64,000 nucleotides of DNA from Bradyrhizobium oligotrophicum S58 (GCF_000344805.1 NC_020453.1:496001-560000); one strand, 5' to 3'. Positions 1-9,358 are shown, counted from the first letter of the stretch. Notes: generated from the sequence alone by a model not told the origin. Program-made: numbers and translations.

Positions 1-2
1 CG

Positions 3-581
3 CGGCCGCAGCGCATCGCCGTGACGTCTCCGGACGTGGGCGACGGCAAGACGACCACAGCGATTGCGCTGGCGGAGCATCTCGCGGCCGCAGGCCGGCG
101 CGTGCTGCTTGCCGAGTGTGACGTCACGCATGCGTGCTTCGCGCGGGTCATGGCGCTGTCGCCAGGCCAGGGATGGCTGGCTGCGCTGGAGCGCGATGCG
201 CCGCTGGGCGAGGTGGTGCTGCGCACCGCGCATCCTTCGCTCGATGTCCTGCCGGTTGGCACCACCAACGGTCCGGTCGGCGACATCCTCGACGCGATCA
301 GCCTCGATGCCCTGCTCGCCGGTCTCGATGGCTATGACGCCGTCATCGTCGATACGCCGCTGCCTTCGCACCGGGACGACTTCTTGGCGGGCACCGACTG
401 GGTGATCGTCTGCGTGCGCGGCGACCGGTCCTTGATCGAGCCGGCGGTCGCGACGGTGAACAAGAGCAGGGCGCTCGGAGCCGTCAATGTCGGCATCGTC
501 GTCACCATGACCGAAGCCGAGCAGCACAGCTCGCCGGTCATTCAGTCGGCGCCCGTCGCAGCCTACGCCGGGGCCGGATGA
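3..581 (+). CDS. CpsD/BY-kinase-like P-loop ATPase, 5' end cut by the window
   Basis: The open frame enters from the left edge (RPQRIAV before the first in-frame GTG at 21), so only the C-terminal part is present. The visible part is a MinD/BY-kinase-type P-loop domain: Walker A in SPDVGDGKTTTA, a degenerate second Walker motif (VLLAECDVTHA) and Walker B-like YDAVIVDTP. Proteins of this family regulate chain length and export of capsule or exopolysaccharide, usually with a Wzc/GumC-like membrane partner. The C-terminus has a single Tyr and no tyrosine cluster, so autophosphorylation in the classical way is doubtful. The stop overlaps the ATG of the next glycosyltransferase, so they are probably co-translated. 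Family placement is firm; kinase activity is inference. Confidence 0.8.
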   Translation, partial: RPQRIAVTSPDVGDGKTTTAIALAEHLAAAGRRVLLAECDVTHACFARVMALSPGQGWLAALERDAPLGEVVLRTAHPSLDVLPVGTTNGPVGDILDAISLDALLAGLDGYDAVIVDTPLPSHRDDFLAGTDWVIVCVRGDRSLIEPAVATVNKSRALGAVNVGIVVTMTEAEQHSSPVIQSAPVAAYAGAG

Positions 582-1735
582 TGTCGAGCGAACGCGTCCT
601 GTTCGTCGATCACACCGGGCAGATCGGCGGCGCCGAGCTGATCCTGCTCGACGTCGTCCAGGGCCGCAAGGGTTCGTCAGCATTCCTGTTCGAGCAGGGG
701 CCACTCGCCAAGGCGATGGCCGAGCGCGGACTGCCTGTCATCACCTCGCGCTGGGGGCAGGGCCTGACAAACTTCCGCCGCGACAGTTCGTGGCTCAAGG
801 CGCTGCCGCTGTTCGGCCGTCTCGCCGCGATCACCGCCGAGCTCGCGCGGACCGCGCGCGCGCACGACGTCGTCTATGCCAACTCGCAGAAGGCGTTCGT
901 GCTGTCGGCGATCGCCAATCTGGTCGCGCGGCGGCCGCTGATCTGGCATTTGCACGACATCATCAGCCCTGCCCATTTCGGCGCGGTGCAGCGGCGGATG
1001 CAGGTCGTCCTGGCCAACCGCTTCGCCGCGAAAGTGATCGTCCCGTCCGAGGCCGCGGCTGCTGCCTTCATCGAGGCCGGAGGCCGGCGCTCTCTCGTCG
1101 AGGTCGTACCCAATGGTCTTGCGGTCGAGCCCGTGCCTGCGTCGCGGGAGGAACTGAGGCAACGGCTCGGCCTGCCGTCCGGACCGCTGGTCGGCGTGTT
1201 CAGCCGGCTCGCTCAGTGGAAAGGGCAGCATGTCCTGATCGAGGCGCTGGCGAAGCTTCCGGGCGTTCACGGCATCATTGTCGGCGATGCGCTGTTTGGC
1301 GAGCAGGACTACGCGGCGCAGCTGACAGGGCTGGTGGCCGATCTCGGCCTCGGCGATCGCATTCATTTCCTCGGTCATCGCAACGACGTGCCGCTGCTGA
1401 TGCAGTCGGTGGATGCCATGGTGCATCCGTCGATCGATCCCGAGCCGTTCGGCCGGACGCTGGTCGAAGCCATGCTCGCCGGCGTGCCGGTGATCGCGAC
1501 CGATGCTGGCGCTGCGCCTGATATTCTCGAACACGGCCGGGCTGGCCTGCTCGTGCCGCCTGGTGACGCGCGTGCGCTGGCCGAGGCTTTGGACGCGGTG
1601 CTGGCCGAGCCCGAGATCCTGGCGCCTCAGCTCGACTACGCGTCGCGCCGCGCGCGCACCCATTACAGTCTGGCACGCATGCTGGACTCGATCGGGCTGC
1701 TGATCCGCAATGTCCATGCGGGAGCGGCGGTGTGA
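578..1735 (+). CDS. GT4-family glycosyltransferase
   Basis: 385 aa with a two-lobed GT-B architecture. The N-lobe has a Gly-rich donor/acceptor loop (GQIGGAELILLDVV). The C-lobe has LVGVFSRLAQWKGQH and the EPFGRTLVEAM motif (E-x7-E) of GT4 retaining enzymes, followed by GVPVIATDAGAAPDIL. It would add a sugar from a nucleotide-sugar donor to a lipid-linked repeat unit at the inner face of the membrane. The ATG at 578 overlaps the preceding TGA, and the gene ends by overlapping the GTG of the polymerase gene, so it is part of one translationally coupled polysaccharide operon. The sugar transferred cannot be told from sequence. Confidence 0.9.
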   Translation: MMSSERVLFVDHTGQIGGAELILLDVVQGRKGSSAFLFEQGPLAKAMAERGLPVITSRWGQGLTNFRRDSSWLKALPLFGRLAAITAELARTARAHDVVYANSQKAFVLSAIANLVARRPLIWHLHDIISPAHFGAVQRRMQVVLANRFAAKVIVPSEAAAAAFIEAGGRRSLVEVVPNGLAVEPVPASREELRQRLGLPSGPLVGVFSRLAQWKGQHVLIEALAKLPGVHGIIVGDALFGEQDYAAQLTGLVADLGLGDRIHFLGHRNDVPLLMQSVDAMVHPSIDPEPFGRTLVEAMLAGVPVIATDAGAAPDILEHGRAGLLVPPGDARALAEALDAVLAEPEILAPQLDYASRRARTHYSLARMLDSIGLLIRNVHAGAAV

Positions 1736-3111
1736 GCACGCTTCTCACATCTGCTCCCGCCGAGCGGCACTGGCACTTGCCCGGCTGGGCCGCTGCTCTG
1801 CTGGTGCTGGCCGGAACGGCCGTCGCGGCGAGCGTGCTCGGCGGCGCATCGCGCGCGCTGTTCGTGCTCGGCTGTGGCGGCGTCGGCTGGTATGCGTGGC
1901 GGCAAGGACCGGCCGCGCACCTGCAGGCCGCGCTCATCCTGTTCAGTTTCGCGCCGTTCGTGCGGCGCATCGTCGACCTCTCGGCCGGCTATGATCAGCT
2001 CGGCCTGATGCTGATCGGCCCGCTCTTCGCCATTCTCGCGCCGGTGTTGTCGCTGTCGAAATTGCTCGAAGACAGACAAGTCCCGGCACGATGGATCTGG
2101 CCGCTCGGGATCGTCGCAGCCTGCGTCATTTATGCCGGCCTGCTGTCGCTCACCCAGGCGGACTGGACCAATGCCGCGTCGGGGCCGCTGAAATGGCTGG
2201 CACCCTTGCTCTATGCCGCGGTGCTGATGCTGAGTGCCGATCGCCGCGAGCTGATCGATGCGGCGACCACCGCCTTCGTGGTCATCCTCCCCGTCACGGG
2301 ACTCTACGCGATCTATCAGTATATCGATCCGCCGGATTGGGATCGCTATTGGATGGAGTTCGCGCCGATCATTTCGATCGGCCAGCCCGTCCCCTATGGC
2401 GTGCGCTCGTTCAGCACCATGAATGCGCCCGCGGCCTACGCCACCTTCACCGCGGCGGGTCTGCTGCTCATCGCATTCGGTCGCCGCTCCTGGCCGGCGC
2501 TGCTGCTGGCGATGCCGGCAGGGCTCGGATTTCTGCTGTCGATGTACCGCACCGCCTGGATCTCACTCGCGGTGGGGCTGCTGTTCTGCCTGCTGTTCGC
2601 GGCGACGCGGCGCCGCGCCGGCCTGATCCTCGTCAGCCTCGCCGTCGCCGTGGTGCTGGCTGCGACCTTGACCCCATTCGGCGATGTGGTGGCGGAGCGT
2701 TTATCTTCGCTCGGTGAGGGGACGCAGGATGGCAGCGCGCAGGAGCGGCTGCAGGAATTCGTCACGCTGTGGAATCTGCCGGATAGTTCGCTGTTCGGCA
2801 CCGGCTTCACCATTACCGATGTCGGCGCGGCCGGGGCGATGCCGGTCGACGGCATGATCATCGCGTGCTGGCTCACGATGGGCATCGTCGTCGGCGGCTT
2901 CTGCCTGGCGGCATTGTTCTGGTCCATCGGCAATGCGCTCGCTGCGGCCTGGTCCGACCGTTCGTCGGAAGCGGTCATCGTCGGCGCCCTGGCGCTCGGC
3001 GCGCTGGTCCAGCTGCCGCTCGCCAACATCACCTCCGGCGAGAACGGCTTCCTGTTCTGGACCTTCGCTGCGCTGCTGGTACCGCCCACTGCGACGGAGG
3101 ATGCAGCGTGA
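1732..3111 (+). CDS. O-antigen/exopolysaccharide polymerase-like membrane protein (Wzy type)
   Basis: 459 aa, mostly hydrophobic, with about ten predicted membrane segments separated by short loops and one larger loop (around residues 195-230, containing YIDPPDWDRYWMEF and SIGQPVPYGVRSFSTMNAPA). This layout is typical of Wzy/WaaL O-antigen ligase-polymerase proteins, which join lipid-linked repeat units at the periplasmic face. Primary sequence is always poorly conserved in this group, so the call rests on topology plus position between a glycosyltransferase and a flippase. The GTG start at 1732 overlaps the stop of the previous gene (GTGA), and its own stop overlaps the next start. Ligase versus polymerase is not resolved. 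Confidence 0.8.
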   Translation: MSTLLTSAPAERHWHLPGWAAALLVLAGTAVAASVLGGASRALFVLGCGGVGWYAWRQGPAAHLQAALILFSFAPFVRRIVDLSAGYDQLGLMLIGPLFAILAPVLSLSKLLEDRQVPARWIWPLGIVAACVIYAGLLSLTQADWTNAASGPLKWLAPLLYAAVLMLSADRRELIDAATTAFVVILPVTGLYAIYQYIDPPDWDRYWMEFAPIISIGQPVPYGVRSFSTMNAPAAYATFTAAGLLLIAFGRRSWPALLLAMPAGLGFLLSMYRTAWISLAVGLLFCLLFAATRRRAGLILVSLAVAVVLAATLTPFGDVVAERLSSLGEGTQDGSAQERLQEFVTLWNLPDSSLFGTGFTITDVGAAGAMPVDGMIIACWLTMGIVVGGFCLAALFWSIGNALAAAWSDRSSEAVIVGALALGALVQLPLANITSGENGFLFWTFAALLVPPTATEDAA

Positions 3112-4628
3112 GCACCTCCGGTCCTTCGCTCAGGCGCTTCAGTGCTCTCCTGATCAGCGGCGCACTCGCGAGCAAGATGCTCGGCTTCGGCCGCGAAGTG
3201 CTGATGGCGCATGTGCTCGGCGCCTCGCTGATCGCCGACGGTTTCCGGGCGGCCATGGCGGCCGTGCTCATTCCGCTCGCATTTCTGCAGAACGAGAGCG
3301 TGCCGGCGATCATGATCCCGATGCATCGCGAGGCGCTGCAGCGCTCCGATGCGGCGCGCAGCCTTGGCGCGCTGACGATCGTGATCGGTGTGGTGTCGCT
3401 GGTCGTGACGGCCGTGATCCTGCTGCTCGGCGAAGTCTGGGTGAACGCGGTCGTCGGCGGCTTCTCGGCGGAAGGGCGTGATCTTACCCTGCATTTCGTG
3501 CGCATGATGGCGTTCGGCATGCCTGCCTCGGCGGTTCTCAACGTGCTGGCGGCCGGAGAGATCGCGCTCGGCCGCACGCGGCTGACCAATGTCCGCGCCA
3601 GCCTGCTGAACGTCGCCGTGATCGGCGGAATCGGCCTGCTCGTTCTGACCGGCGACGCCTACATGCTCGCCTGCGCCTTCACAGTTGCGTTCAACGGCCT
3701 CGCGGCGTGGGGCCTGCTCTCGCTGTGGCGGGAGGGCGAGCTGAGCTTCTCCGGTCTGACGGCCCGCATGGTGATCGACAAGGGCGTCGAGTTCTTCAGG
3801 CGGTTGCGCGTGCTGCTGGCGCTGCCGCTGGCCGAGCAGGGCAATGTCTGGATCGAGCGTCTGACCGCGTCGCGCCTGACCACCGGCGCCGTCGCCTCGC
3901 TGGACTACGCGCGCTCGCTGACCGAGAGTGCGCTGCTGCTGATCAGCCAGCCGCTCGGCATGGCGGTCTTGTCGCAGCACGCGCCGAGCGATCCGCGTGC
4001 ACAGACCGAGGCGCTGCTGCGGCCGCTGCTGGCTCTGACGTTGCCGGCCTCGGCGTTCCTGCTGGTGTTCTCGACCGATATCGTGCGGCTGATCTATTTC
4101 CGTGGCGCGTTCGGCGACGAAGCGCTGCTGCTGACCTCGCACGCCTTGAAGGGCATTGCCTGCGGCGTCTGGGCGGCGACGCTCGGCTGGATCCTGATCC
4201 GCCTGCTCAACGGCGCAGGCCGCAACGGCGTCGCGGCTCTGATCATCGTATCGGCCTATCTCGCCAATATGGGTTTCAATCTGGCGGTGCCGCTGTTCGA
4301 TCCGTCACCGGCCGCCGGCATGCAGCTGCTTGGCATCGGCGAGGCGATCCGCAGCCTGGTGCTGCTGCTCGGCGTCGTGTTCGTGCTCGGCGACGCGCGC
4401 AAGCTGCTGACCGTGATCGGTCTCGCGCTGCTGCCGACCGCGCTGATGGCCGTGCTCGGCCTGATGATCCAGGACGCTGTGCCTGGCCTGCTCGCGCGTC
4501 TGTTCGCCGGCGGCATGGCGTATCTGTTCTGCCTCGCCTTCGCGATCGGAATTCTGCTGCCGAGCGCGGTGGGCGCTGCGTTCAGGCATGTGCGCCGCAC
4601 GTTCAAGATGAAGGGAGAGCTGAGTTGA
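3108..4628 (+). CDS. MurJ/MviN-like lipid-linked oligosaccharide flippase (Wzx role)
   Basis: 506 aa from a GTG at 3108 that overlaps the upstream TGA; the frame is open further upstream but that part only shadows the polymerase gene. The N-terminus (RRFSALLISGALASKMLGFGREVLMAHVLG segment) and about 14 membrane helices match the MOP superfamily branch containing MurJ (lipid II flippase) and polysaccharide exporters. Because it sits between a Wzy-like polymerase and a polysaccharide deacetylase, a role in flipping the polysaccharide repeat unit is more likely than peptidoglycan synthesis. A housekeeping murJ normally lies elsewhere. The end overlaps the following TTG start. Confidence 0.82.
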   Translation: MSTSGPSLRRFSALLISGALASKMLGFGREVLMAHVLGASLIADGFRAAMAAVLIPLAFLQNESVPAIMIPMHREALQRSDAARSLGALTIVIGVVSLVVTAVILLLGEVWVNAVVGGFSAEGRDLTLHFVRMMAFGMPASAVLNVLAAGEIALGRTRLTNVRASLLNVAVIGGIGLLVLTGDAYMLACAFTVAFNGLAAWGLLSLWREGELSFSGLTARMVIDKGVEFFRRLRVLLALPLAEQGNVWIERLTASRLTTGAVASLDYARSLTESALLLISQPLGMAVLSQHAPSDPRAQTEALLRPLLALTLPASAFLLVFSTDIVRLIYFRGAFGDEALLLTSHALKGIACGVWAATLGWILIRLLNGAGRNGVAALIIVSAYLANMGFNLAVPLFDPSPAAGMQLLGIGEAIRSLVLLLGVVFVLGDARKLLTVIGLALLPTALMAVLGLMIQDAVPGLLARLFAGGMAYLFCLAFAIGILLPSAVGAAFRHVRRTFKMKGELS

Positions 4629-5647
4629 CCTTGTTGGCCCTCGCTGCAGCCAAGGCCATGATGGCCTCCAGTGCGTTCGTTCTTCCGCTCGCCAAGGCCG
4701 CCGATCGCGTGCTCGGTCCGCGCGGCTGCTGCCTGACGTTCCATCGCACCGCCCCGTCGGGGCAATGGGAGCGATTGCCCAATCGTGACTTCTACGTCGA
4801 TGCCGATTTTCTCGATCGCTTTCTCGGCTATGTGCGCGAGCAGGGCTGGGATGTCGTGACCATCGGCGATGCGCTGCGCCGGACGGCGAGCGGCGAGCCG
4901 ATCGGTCGCTACATCAACTTCTCGATCGATGATTGCTACCGTGATACGTATGAGCTGCTGGTGCCGGTGTTTCGCCGGCACAACGTGCCGGTGACGCTGT
5001 TCGTCACGACGGGCATTCCCGATGGCACCTTGCCGTTGTGGGCGGCGGGCCTGGAGGATGCGTTGCTGCACAGGGGTCGCGTCGAGGTGGATGGTGAGTC
5101 CATCGGACTATCCAGCTCCGAGCAGCGTCGCGCCGTGTTTGCGCAGATCGCGGCCCGCTGGGACGGCCCGCAAGCCGGCAGCCGCTACGCCGCGTTCTGT
5201 GCCGACAATGATATCGACATCGATGCGATGCATTGGAAGCACGCGATCTCCTGGGACATGCTGGATGTGCTGGCGCGCGATCCGCTGGTCGAGATCGGAG
5301 CGCACACGGTGTCGCATGCGCGGATCGCGGCGCTGTCCCCGGACGATGCGTTGCACGAGCTGGCAGATGCGCGATTGCGTCTCAATGAACGGCTTGGAAT
5401 CGACGTCCAGCATTTCGCGTTTCCTTATGGGCGCGCAGCCGATTGCGGCCCGCGTGATTTCGCGCTGGCGCGAGAAGCTGGATTTGCCAGCGCTGCAACG
5501 ACGCGCAAGGGACTGGTTCATGCCGGGCAGGATGCCTTCTCGATTCCGCGCAACACGATGAATGGCTCGCATCGCTCCCTGGCCGCCATGGAGATGCATC
5601 TGACCGGCCTCAGCGGAGCCGCCGCAAGGGTGATGGGCCGTGTCTAG
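4625..5647 (+). CDS. polysaccharide deacetylase (NodB-fold, carbohydrate esterase 4)
   Basis: 340 aa from a TTG at 4625 that overlaps the flippase stop (TTGA); no better start lies nearby. Three NodB-domain motifs are visible: metal/catalytic SIDDCYRD (usual form TFDDG), the metal-binding H-x3-H in EIGAHTVSH, and the HFAFPYG motif. Enzymes of this fold remove N- or O-acetyl groups from glycans with a divalent metal. Here the likely substrate is the polysaccharide made by the surrounding operon, either the lipid-linked intermediate or the exported polymer. An N-terminal hydrophobic stretch (LALAAAKAMMASSAFVLPLA) could be a signal anchor. The SIDDC variant is a modest departure from consensus but keeps both Asp residues. 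Confidence 0.88.
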   Translation: MTLLALAAAKAMMASSAFVLPLAKAADRVLGPRGCCLTFHRTAPSGQWERLPNRDFYVDADFLDRFLGYVREQGWDVVTIGDALRRTASGEPIGRYINFSIDDCYRDTYELLVPVFRRHNVPVTLFVTTGIPDGTLPLWAAGLEDALLHRGRVEVDGESIGLSSSEQRRAVFAQIAARWDGPQAGSRYAAFCADNDIDIDAMHWKHAISWDMLDVLARDPLVEIGAHTVSHARIAALSPDDALHELADARLRLNERLGIDVQHFAFPYGRAADCGPRDFALAREAGFASAATTRKGLVHAGQDAFSIPRNTMNGSHRSLAAMEMHLTGLSGAAARVMGRV

Positions 5648-6818
5648 TGGGGGGCGCCTGCGGATCGTCTCGATCGCGCATCCGGCCACCAGCAGCGAGG
5701 CCGCTCGGCTGCGCTATCGGCATCTCGCTTCACGGCCGGACGTCGATCTGCATCTCGTGATGCCCGAGGTCTGGAAGGAGTTCGGCCGTACCATCAAGGC
5801 GGCGCCCTTCGACGACGGCTTTCCCGTCCATCCCCTGCCGATCCGGCTGCCGGAAGCCGGACCGATGAAATGGTACCTGCATTTCTATCCGGCGCTGCGT
5901 CGCCTGCTCCGCGAGCTCGATCCCGACGTCATCCATCTCTGGGAAGAGCCGTGGAGCGTCGTGGCGCTGCAGGCGCAGATGCTGCGCGGCCGCGCGGCGC
6001 TGGTGCTCGAGGTCGATCAGAACATCCTGAAACGATTGCCGCCACCGTTCGAGGCGATCCGCAAATTCGTCCTCGGTCGGACCGACAACATTCTATCGCG
6101 CAGTCCCGATGCGACGGATGTCGTGCGGGCGCGCGGCTACAAGGGACCGGTGACGCCGATCGGCTATGGCGTCGATCTTGCGACCTTCAAGCCGGCGGAT
6201 GAGCTGACGATCCGCGATGCGGATGCGCCGCTCCGGCTCGGCTATGTCGGCCGTCTCGTGGTCGAGAAGGGGCTGGACGACGCGCTGGAGGCGCTCGCGC
6301 GCAGCAGGTCTGCGGTCAGCTTGAGCATCATGGGCGAGGGTCCGCACGCGGCGGATCTGCGCCGGCGCGTGCTTGAGCTTGGTCTGGGCGATCGCGTCGA
6401 TATCCAGGGATGGGCCTCGCCCGCCGCGGTCGCGTCGTTCCTGCGCCGCCTGGACGCGCTGCTGCTGTTGACGCGAACCACGAGCGCGGTGCGCGAGCAG
6501 TTCGGACGCGTGATCATCGAGGCGCAGGCCTGCGGCATTCCCGTCATCGGCTCGACCTGCGGCGCGATCCCCGATGTCGTCGGCGACGGCGGTTGGATCG
6601 TGCCGGAGCAGGATCCGGAGCGGCTGGGCCGGCTGTTCGACGAGCTCGGCGCCGGCCGATCGGAGTTGATGATGCGCGCGCAGGCCGCCCGCGCCAATGT
6701 CCTCAAACGTTTTACCTATGATGCCGTTGCGAGCGCGGTCGAGACGGCGTGCCAAGCTGCAGATCAGGCACGCAGGGCATCGCGCGCAGTGGGAATCCAG
6801 CCGCTGCAGGCAAATTAG
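5640..6818 (+). CDS. GT4-family glycosyltransferase
   Basis: 392 aa, GTG start at 5640 overlapping the deacetylase end by 8 bp. GT-B fold signs: N-terminal RLRIVSIAHPATS, a central GYVGRLVVEKGLDDALEAL hinge and donor-site region, and the GT4 motif EQFGRVIIEAQACGIPVIGS with GAIPDVVGDGG. The VEKG segment is typical of group 1 glycosyltransferases acting on phospho- or GDP/UDP-sugars. As the last gene of the + strand chain it probably adds a sugar to the same repeat unit. Its TAG (6816-6818) shares bases with the TAA of the convergent gene. Donor sugar unknown. Confidence 0.9.
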   Translation: MSSGGRLRIVSIAHPATSSEAARLRYRHLASRPDVDLHLVMPEVWKEFGRTIKAAPFDDGFPVHPLPIRLPEAGPMKWYLHFYPALRRLLRELDPDVIHLWEEPWSVVALQAQMLRGRAALVLEVDQNILKRLPPPFEAIRKFVLGRTDNILSRSPDATDVVRARGYKGPVTPIGYGVDLATFKPADELTIRDADAPLRLGYVGRLVVEKGLDDALEALARSRSAVSLSIMGEGPHAADLRRRVLELGLGDRVDIQGWASPAAVASFLRRLDALLLLTRTTSAVREQFGRVIIEAQACGIPVIGSTCGAIPDVVGDGGWIVPEQDPERLGRLFDELGAGRSELMMRAQAARANVLKRFTYDAVASAVETACQAADQARRASRAVGIQPLQAN

Positions 6819-7999
6819 ACTTCGGCTGACAGCGGCAGCGCCGGTCGGTGCGCCCCACGCTTCGCCGTATCGATCTGCCTGAGCAGCTCGATATATTTCA
6901 GTCCGACCTGATCCCAGCCGTAGCTCTGGGCGGTCGCGCGGGCGCCGTCCTGAAGCCGCTGCATCAGCACGGGATCAGCGAAGGCCGCGTGGATCCTGGC
7001 CGCGATGTCATCGGCATCCATCTGGATGCGGAAGCCGTTGATGCCGTCGTGGAGATAATCCTCGATGCCGCCGACCGGCGTCGCGAACACCGGCACCGCG
7101 CAGGCCATGGCCTCCATGCAGACCAGCGAGAACGTCTCGTAGCTGGTCGGCAGCACGAACGCGTCCGCAGCCGAATACAGCGCGGGCATGTCGGAGCGTG
7201 CGCCGGCGAAGACCAGTCGGGCCTGCGCCTGATGCGCAAGCTTCCTGTAGGGCGCCGGATTGTCCGAGCCGACGACCAGCAGCCAGACGTCGTCGCCCAG
7301 CTTTTCCAGGGCACCGACCGCATGCGCCAGTCCTTTGCGGCTGAATTCGTGGCCGACGAACAGCAGCACGCGCGCATGCTCGGGAATGCCGAATTCCTGC
7401 CGGATCGCCCGTCCCGCCCGCTCGTCGCGGTGGAAGCGATGGAGATCGATGCCGTTGGAGATGACGTGGATGCGCGAGGCCGGCACGCCGTAGAAGCGCT
7501 GCAGCTCCGCCGTCACGCGCTCCGACACGGCAACGAACGCGCGATAGCGCAGGCCGCCGATCATCAGGCGATCGCGCAGGCCGACCCAGAGATGCATCGG
7601 ATTGAGCAGCCAGCGCCAATTGCCGGCGGCGCGCTTCTCGGCAAGGCTCTGCGCATTCACGGCATGGACGATCAGCACGTCGCCCTTCAGGCTGTCGCCG
7701 TGGCTGATCACGACGGCGTTGCGATGGCGCGCCAGCGCCCGCGTTGCTGCCAGCGTGAACAGCGGCACCACGATGGCGCGGCCGATATGCCGGAACAATC
7801 CGCGGGTGGGAATGCGTGCGAGCCATGGCACGATCCGCTCGACCCTGATCGACGGTTCGAGATTCTCCGCGACCGTGCTGGCCAGCACGACGTTCGATAA
7901 ACCATTCCGCCCGAAAACGCGTGCAAGCTCGATCGCGACGGTTTCCACGCCGCCGGCATTGCTTATTTCTTGCACGACCTGGACGATCTCAAAAGTCAT
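6815..7999 (-). CDS. GT4-family glycosyltransferase, convergent
   Basis: 394 aa read leftward. The N-terminus (EIVQVVQEISNAGGVETVAIELA) has the Gly-rich acceptor loop of GT4 enzymes, followed by NGIDLHRF, VLLFVGHEFSRKGLAHAV and the E-x7-E motif in ETFSLVCMEAMACAVPVF. It is a third glycosyltransferase of the locus but lies on the opposite strand, so it has its own promoter, probably in the short region before the glycoside hydrolase. Its stop codon shares the bases TTAG with the stop of the facing glycosyltransferase, leaving no room for an intergenic terminator. The start ATG at 7999 has no strong ribosome-binding site. Confidence 0.88.
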   Translation of the reverse strand: MTFEIVQVVQEISNAGGVETVAIELARVFGRNGLSNVVLASTVAENLEPSIRVERIVPWLARIPTRGLFRHIGRAIVVPLFTLAATRALARHRNAVVISHGDSLKGDVLIVHAVNAQSLAEKRAAGNWRWLLNPMHLWVGLRDRLMIGGLRYRAFVAVSERVTAELQRFYGVPASRIHVISNGIDLHRFHRDERAGRAIRQEFGIPEHARVLLFVGHEFSRKGLAHAVGALEKLGDDVWLLVVGSDNPAPYRKLAHQAQARLVFAGARSDMPALYSAADAFVLPTSYETFSLVCMEAMACAVPVFATPVGGIEDYLHDGINGFRIQMDADDIAARIHAAFADPVLMQRLQDGARATAQSYGWDQVGLKYIELLRQIDTAKRGAHRPALPLSAEV

Positions 8000-8023
8000 C
8001 GCGGCAATTTACAGGATCAGACA

Positions 8024-9358
8024 TTGCGAGTTGGTTCCAATCTGGTGGTCGTTAGCACGATGCTGTTAACGATTGGCTTGGCGACTTCGGCCCTCAGCGA
8101 TGATTTGAACACAGCCACGCTCCCGCTCCGCGATCGCATGGGCGGCGGTAATCTCGTGACGCATCTCGCCGGCAAGAGCACTCAGCTCTACCAGGCCCTT
8201 CATGCTGTCGGCGCCAGAATGGGGCGGATGGACTCCTACGGCTGGCGCACGCTGGCGCGGCTGCCGACGCCGCACGATTTCGACGCGGCCATGCTGGAAG
8301 CGCACAAGAATGGTGTCACGCCGCTGATCCTGCTCGAATATGAGGGCAGCTACCAAACCCTGAATCCGCCGCAGCCGATCGGATCCTATCAGGACTGGTT
8401 CGCCGCCGGACAGGCGATGGCCAAGCGCTTTCGCCCCGGCGGCGAATGGGGGCGGGACAACGGCATTTCCGATTGGGGCGCGACGATCTTCACCGCGATC
8501 AACGAGCCCGACGTGCAGGCCTCGATCCCGCGCAAGGACTATCACGATGCGCTGGCGGGCCTGGCCGATGGGGTCCATAGCGTGGATCCCGAGCTGCGCG
8601 TCGTGCCCGGCGGCTTCGCCACCTGCAACTCGCATGGCGATGCGACGCTGCGTGGCTATGGGCCTGCGATCGCCGATCTGCTCGAGGACGGACGCCTCGA
8701 TGGCATCGATCTGCACACCTACTACAATGATCGATGGTATCCGATGACCAGGGGACGCGAGTTCTCGGTGCAGACCTGCTTCGACCGGATCAAGCAGGCC
8801 ATGGGCCTGAGCCGCGACGTCAAATTCTACTCCACTGAGTTCAACGTGGCGCGGGCCGGGGCCTGGGCGGACGAACAGGTGGCGGCGAAGCTGTTTCTGA
8901 GTGCGATCTGGGATCAGCTCGCCGTCGTCGGCAAGGATGGCCGGACACCGGCGACGGTGCTGGCCTTCCCGTGGAATCTCGGCGACACCCCGGATGTCGA
9001 CGGCCTTGCTTATGCCATGGCCGCAGCCGGGAATCCGTGGGTGCCCGAGGCGCGCAGCCTGGTCCTGAAGACGGTGCTGCAATTGGCCGGCCACATGAAG
9101 ATCGTCTCGATCGACCGGCGGCTCGCACTGTACACGCTGAGCGGACCGGATGCCGACCTGATCGTGTGGCAGAACATCGCCGGCTGGACCGACCGGCCGG
9201 GCCGGGCGGTCGAGATCGAGCTGCCGGCGTGGACGCGCAGCCTCGAGGTCTGGGGCTGGGACGGGCTGCAGCGTCGCATCGACGCCCGGCCCGGCCGTTT
9301 CTTCGTCGACGACCTCGACGCCGACCAGACTTACATGTTTCGCGTACCGCGGCCGTAA
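8024..9358 (+). CDS. secreted TIM-barrel glycoside hydrolase (clan GH-A like)
   Basis: 444 aa from TTG 8024, chosen because AGGA lies 7 bases upstream (8013-8016) and the protein then opens with a signal peptide (SNLVVVSTMLLTIGLATSALS). An ATG at 7970 is in frame but would overlap the divergent glycosyltransferase start by 30 bp. The catalytic pair expected for clan GH-A is visible: acid/base Glu about residue 161 in TAINEPD and nucleophile Glu about 272 in FYSTEFN. The C-terminal 100 residues look like a beta-sandwich accessory domain. In a polysaccharide cluster such an enzyme would trim or cut the polymer in the periplasm or outside the cell. Exact GH family not assigned. Confidence 0.75.
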   Translation: MRVGSNLVVVSTMLLTIGLATSALSDDLNTATLPLRDRMGGGNLVTHLAGKSTQLYQALHAVGARMGRMDSYGWRTLARLPTPHDFDAAMLEAHKNGVTPLILLEYEGSYQTLNPPQPIGSYQDWFAAGQAMAKRFRPGGEWGRDNGISDWGATIFTAINEPDVQASIPRKDYHDALAGLADGVHSVDPELRVVPGGFATCNSHGDATLRGYGPAIADLLEDGRLDGIDLHTYYNDRWYPMTRGREFSVQTCFDRIKQAMGLSRDVKFYSTEFNVARAGAWADEQVAAKLFLSAIWDQLAVVGKDGRTPATVLAFPWNLGDTPDVDGLAYAMAAAGNPWVPEARSLVLKTVLQLAGHMKIVSIDRRLALYTLSGPDADLIVWQNIAGWTDRPGRAVEIELPAWTRSLEVWGWDGLQRRIDARPGRFFVDDLDADQTYMFRVPRP

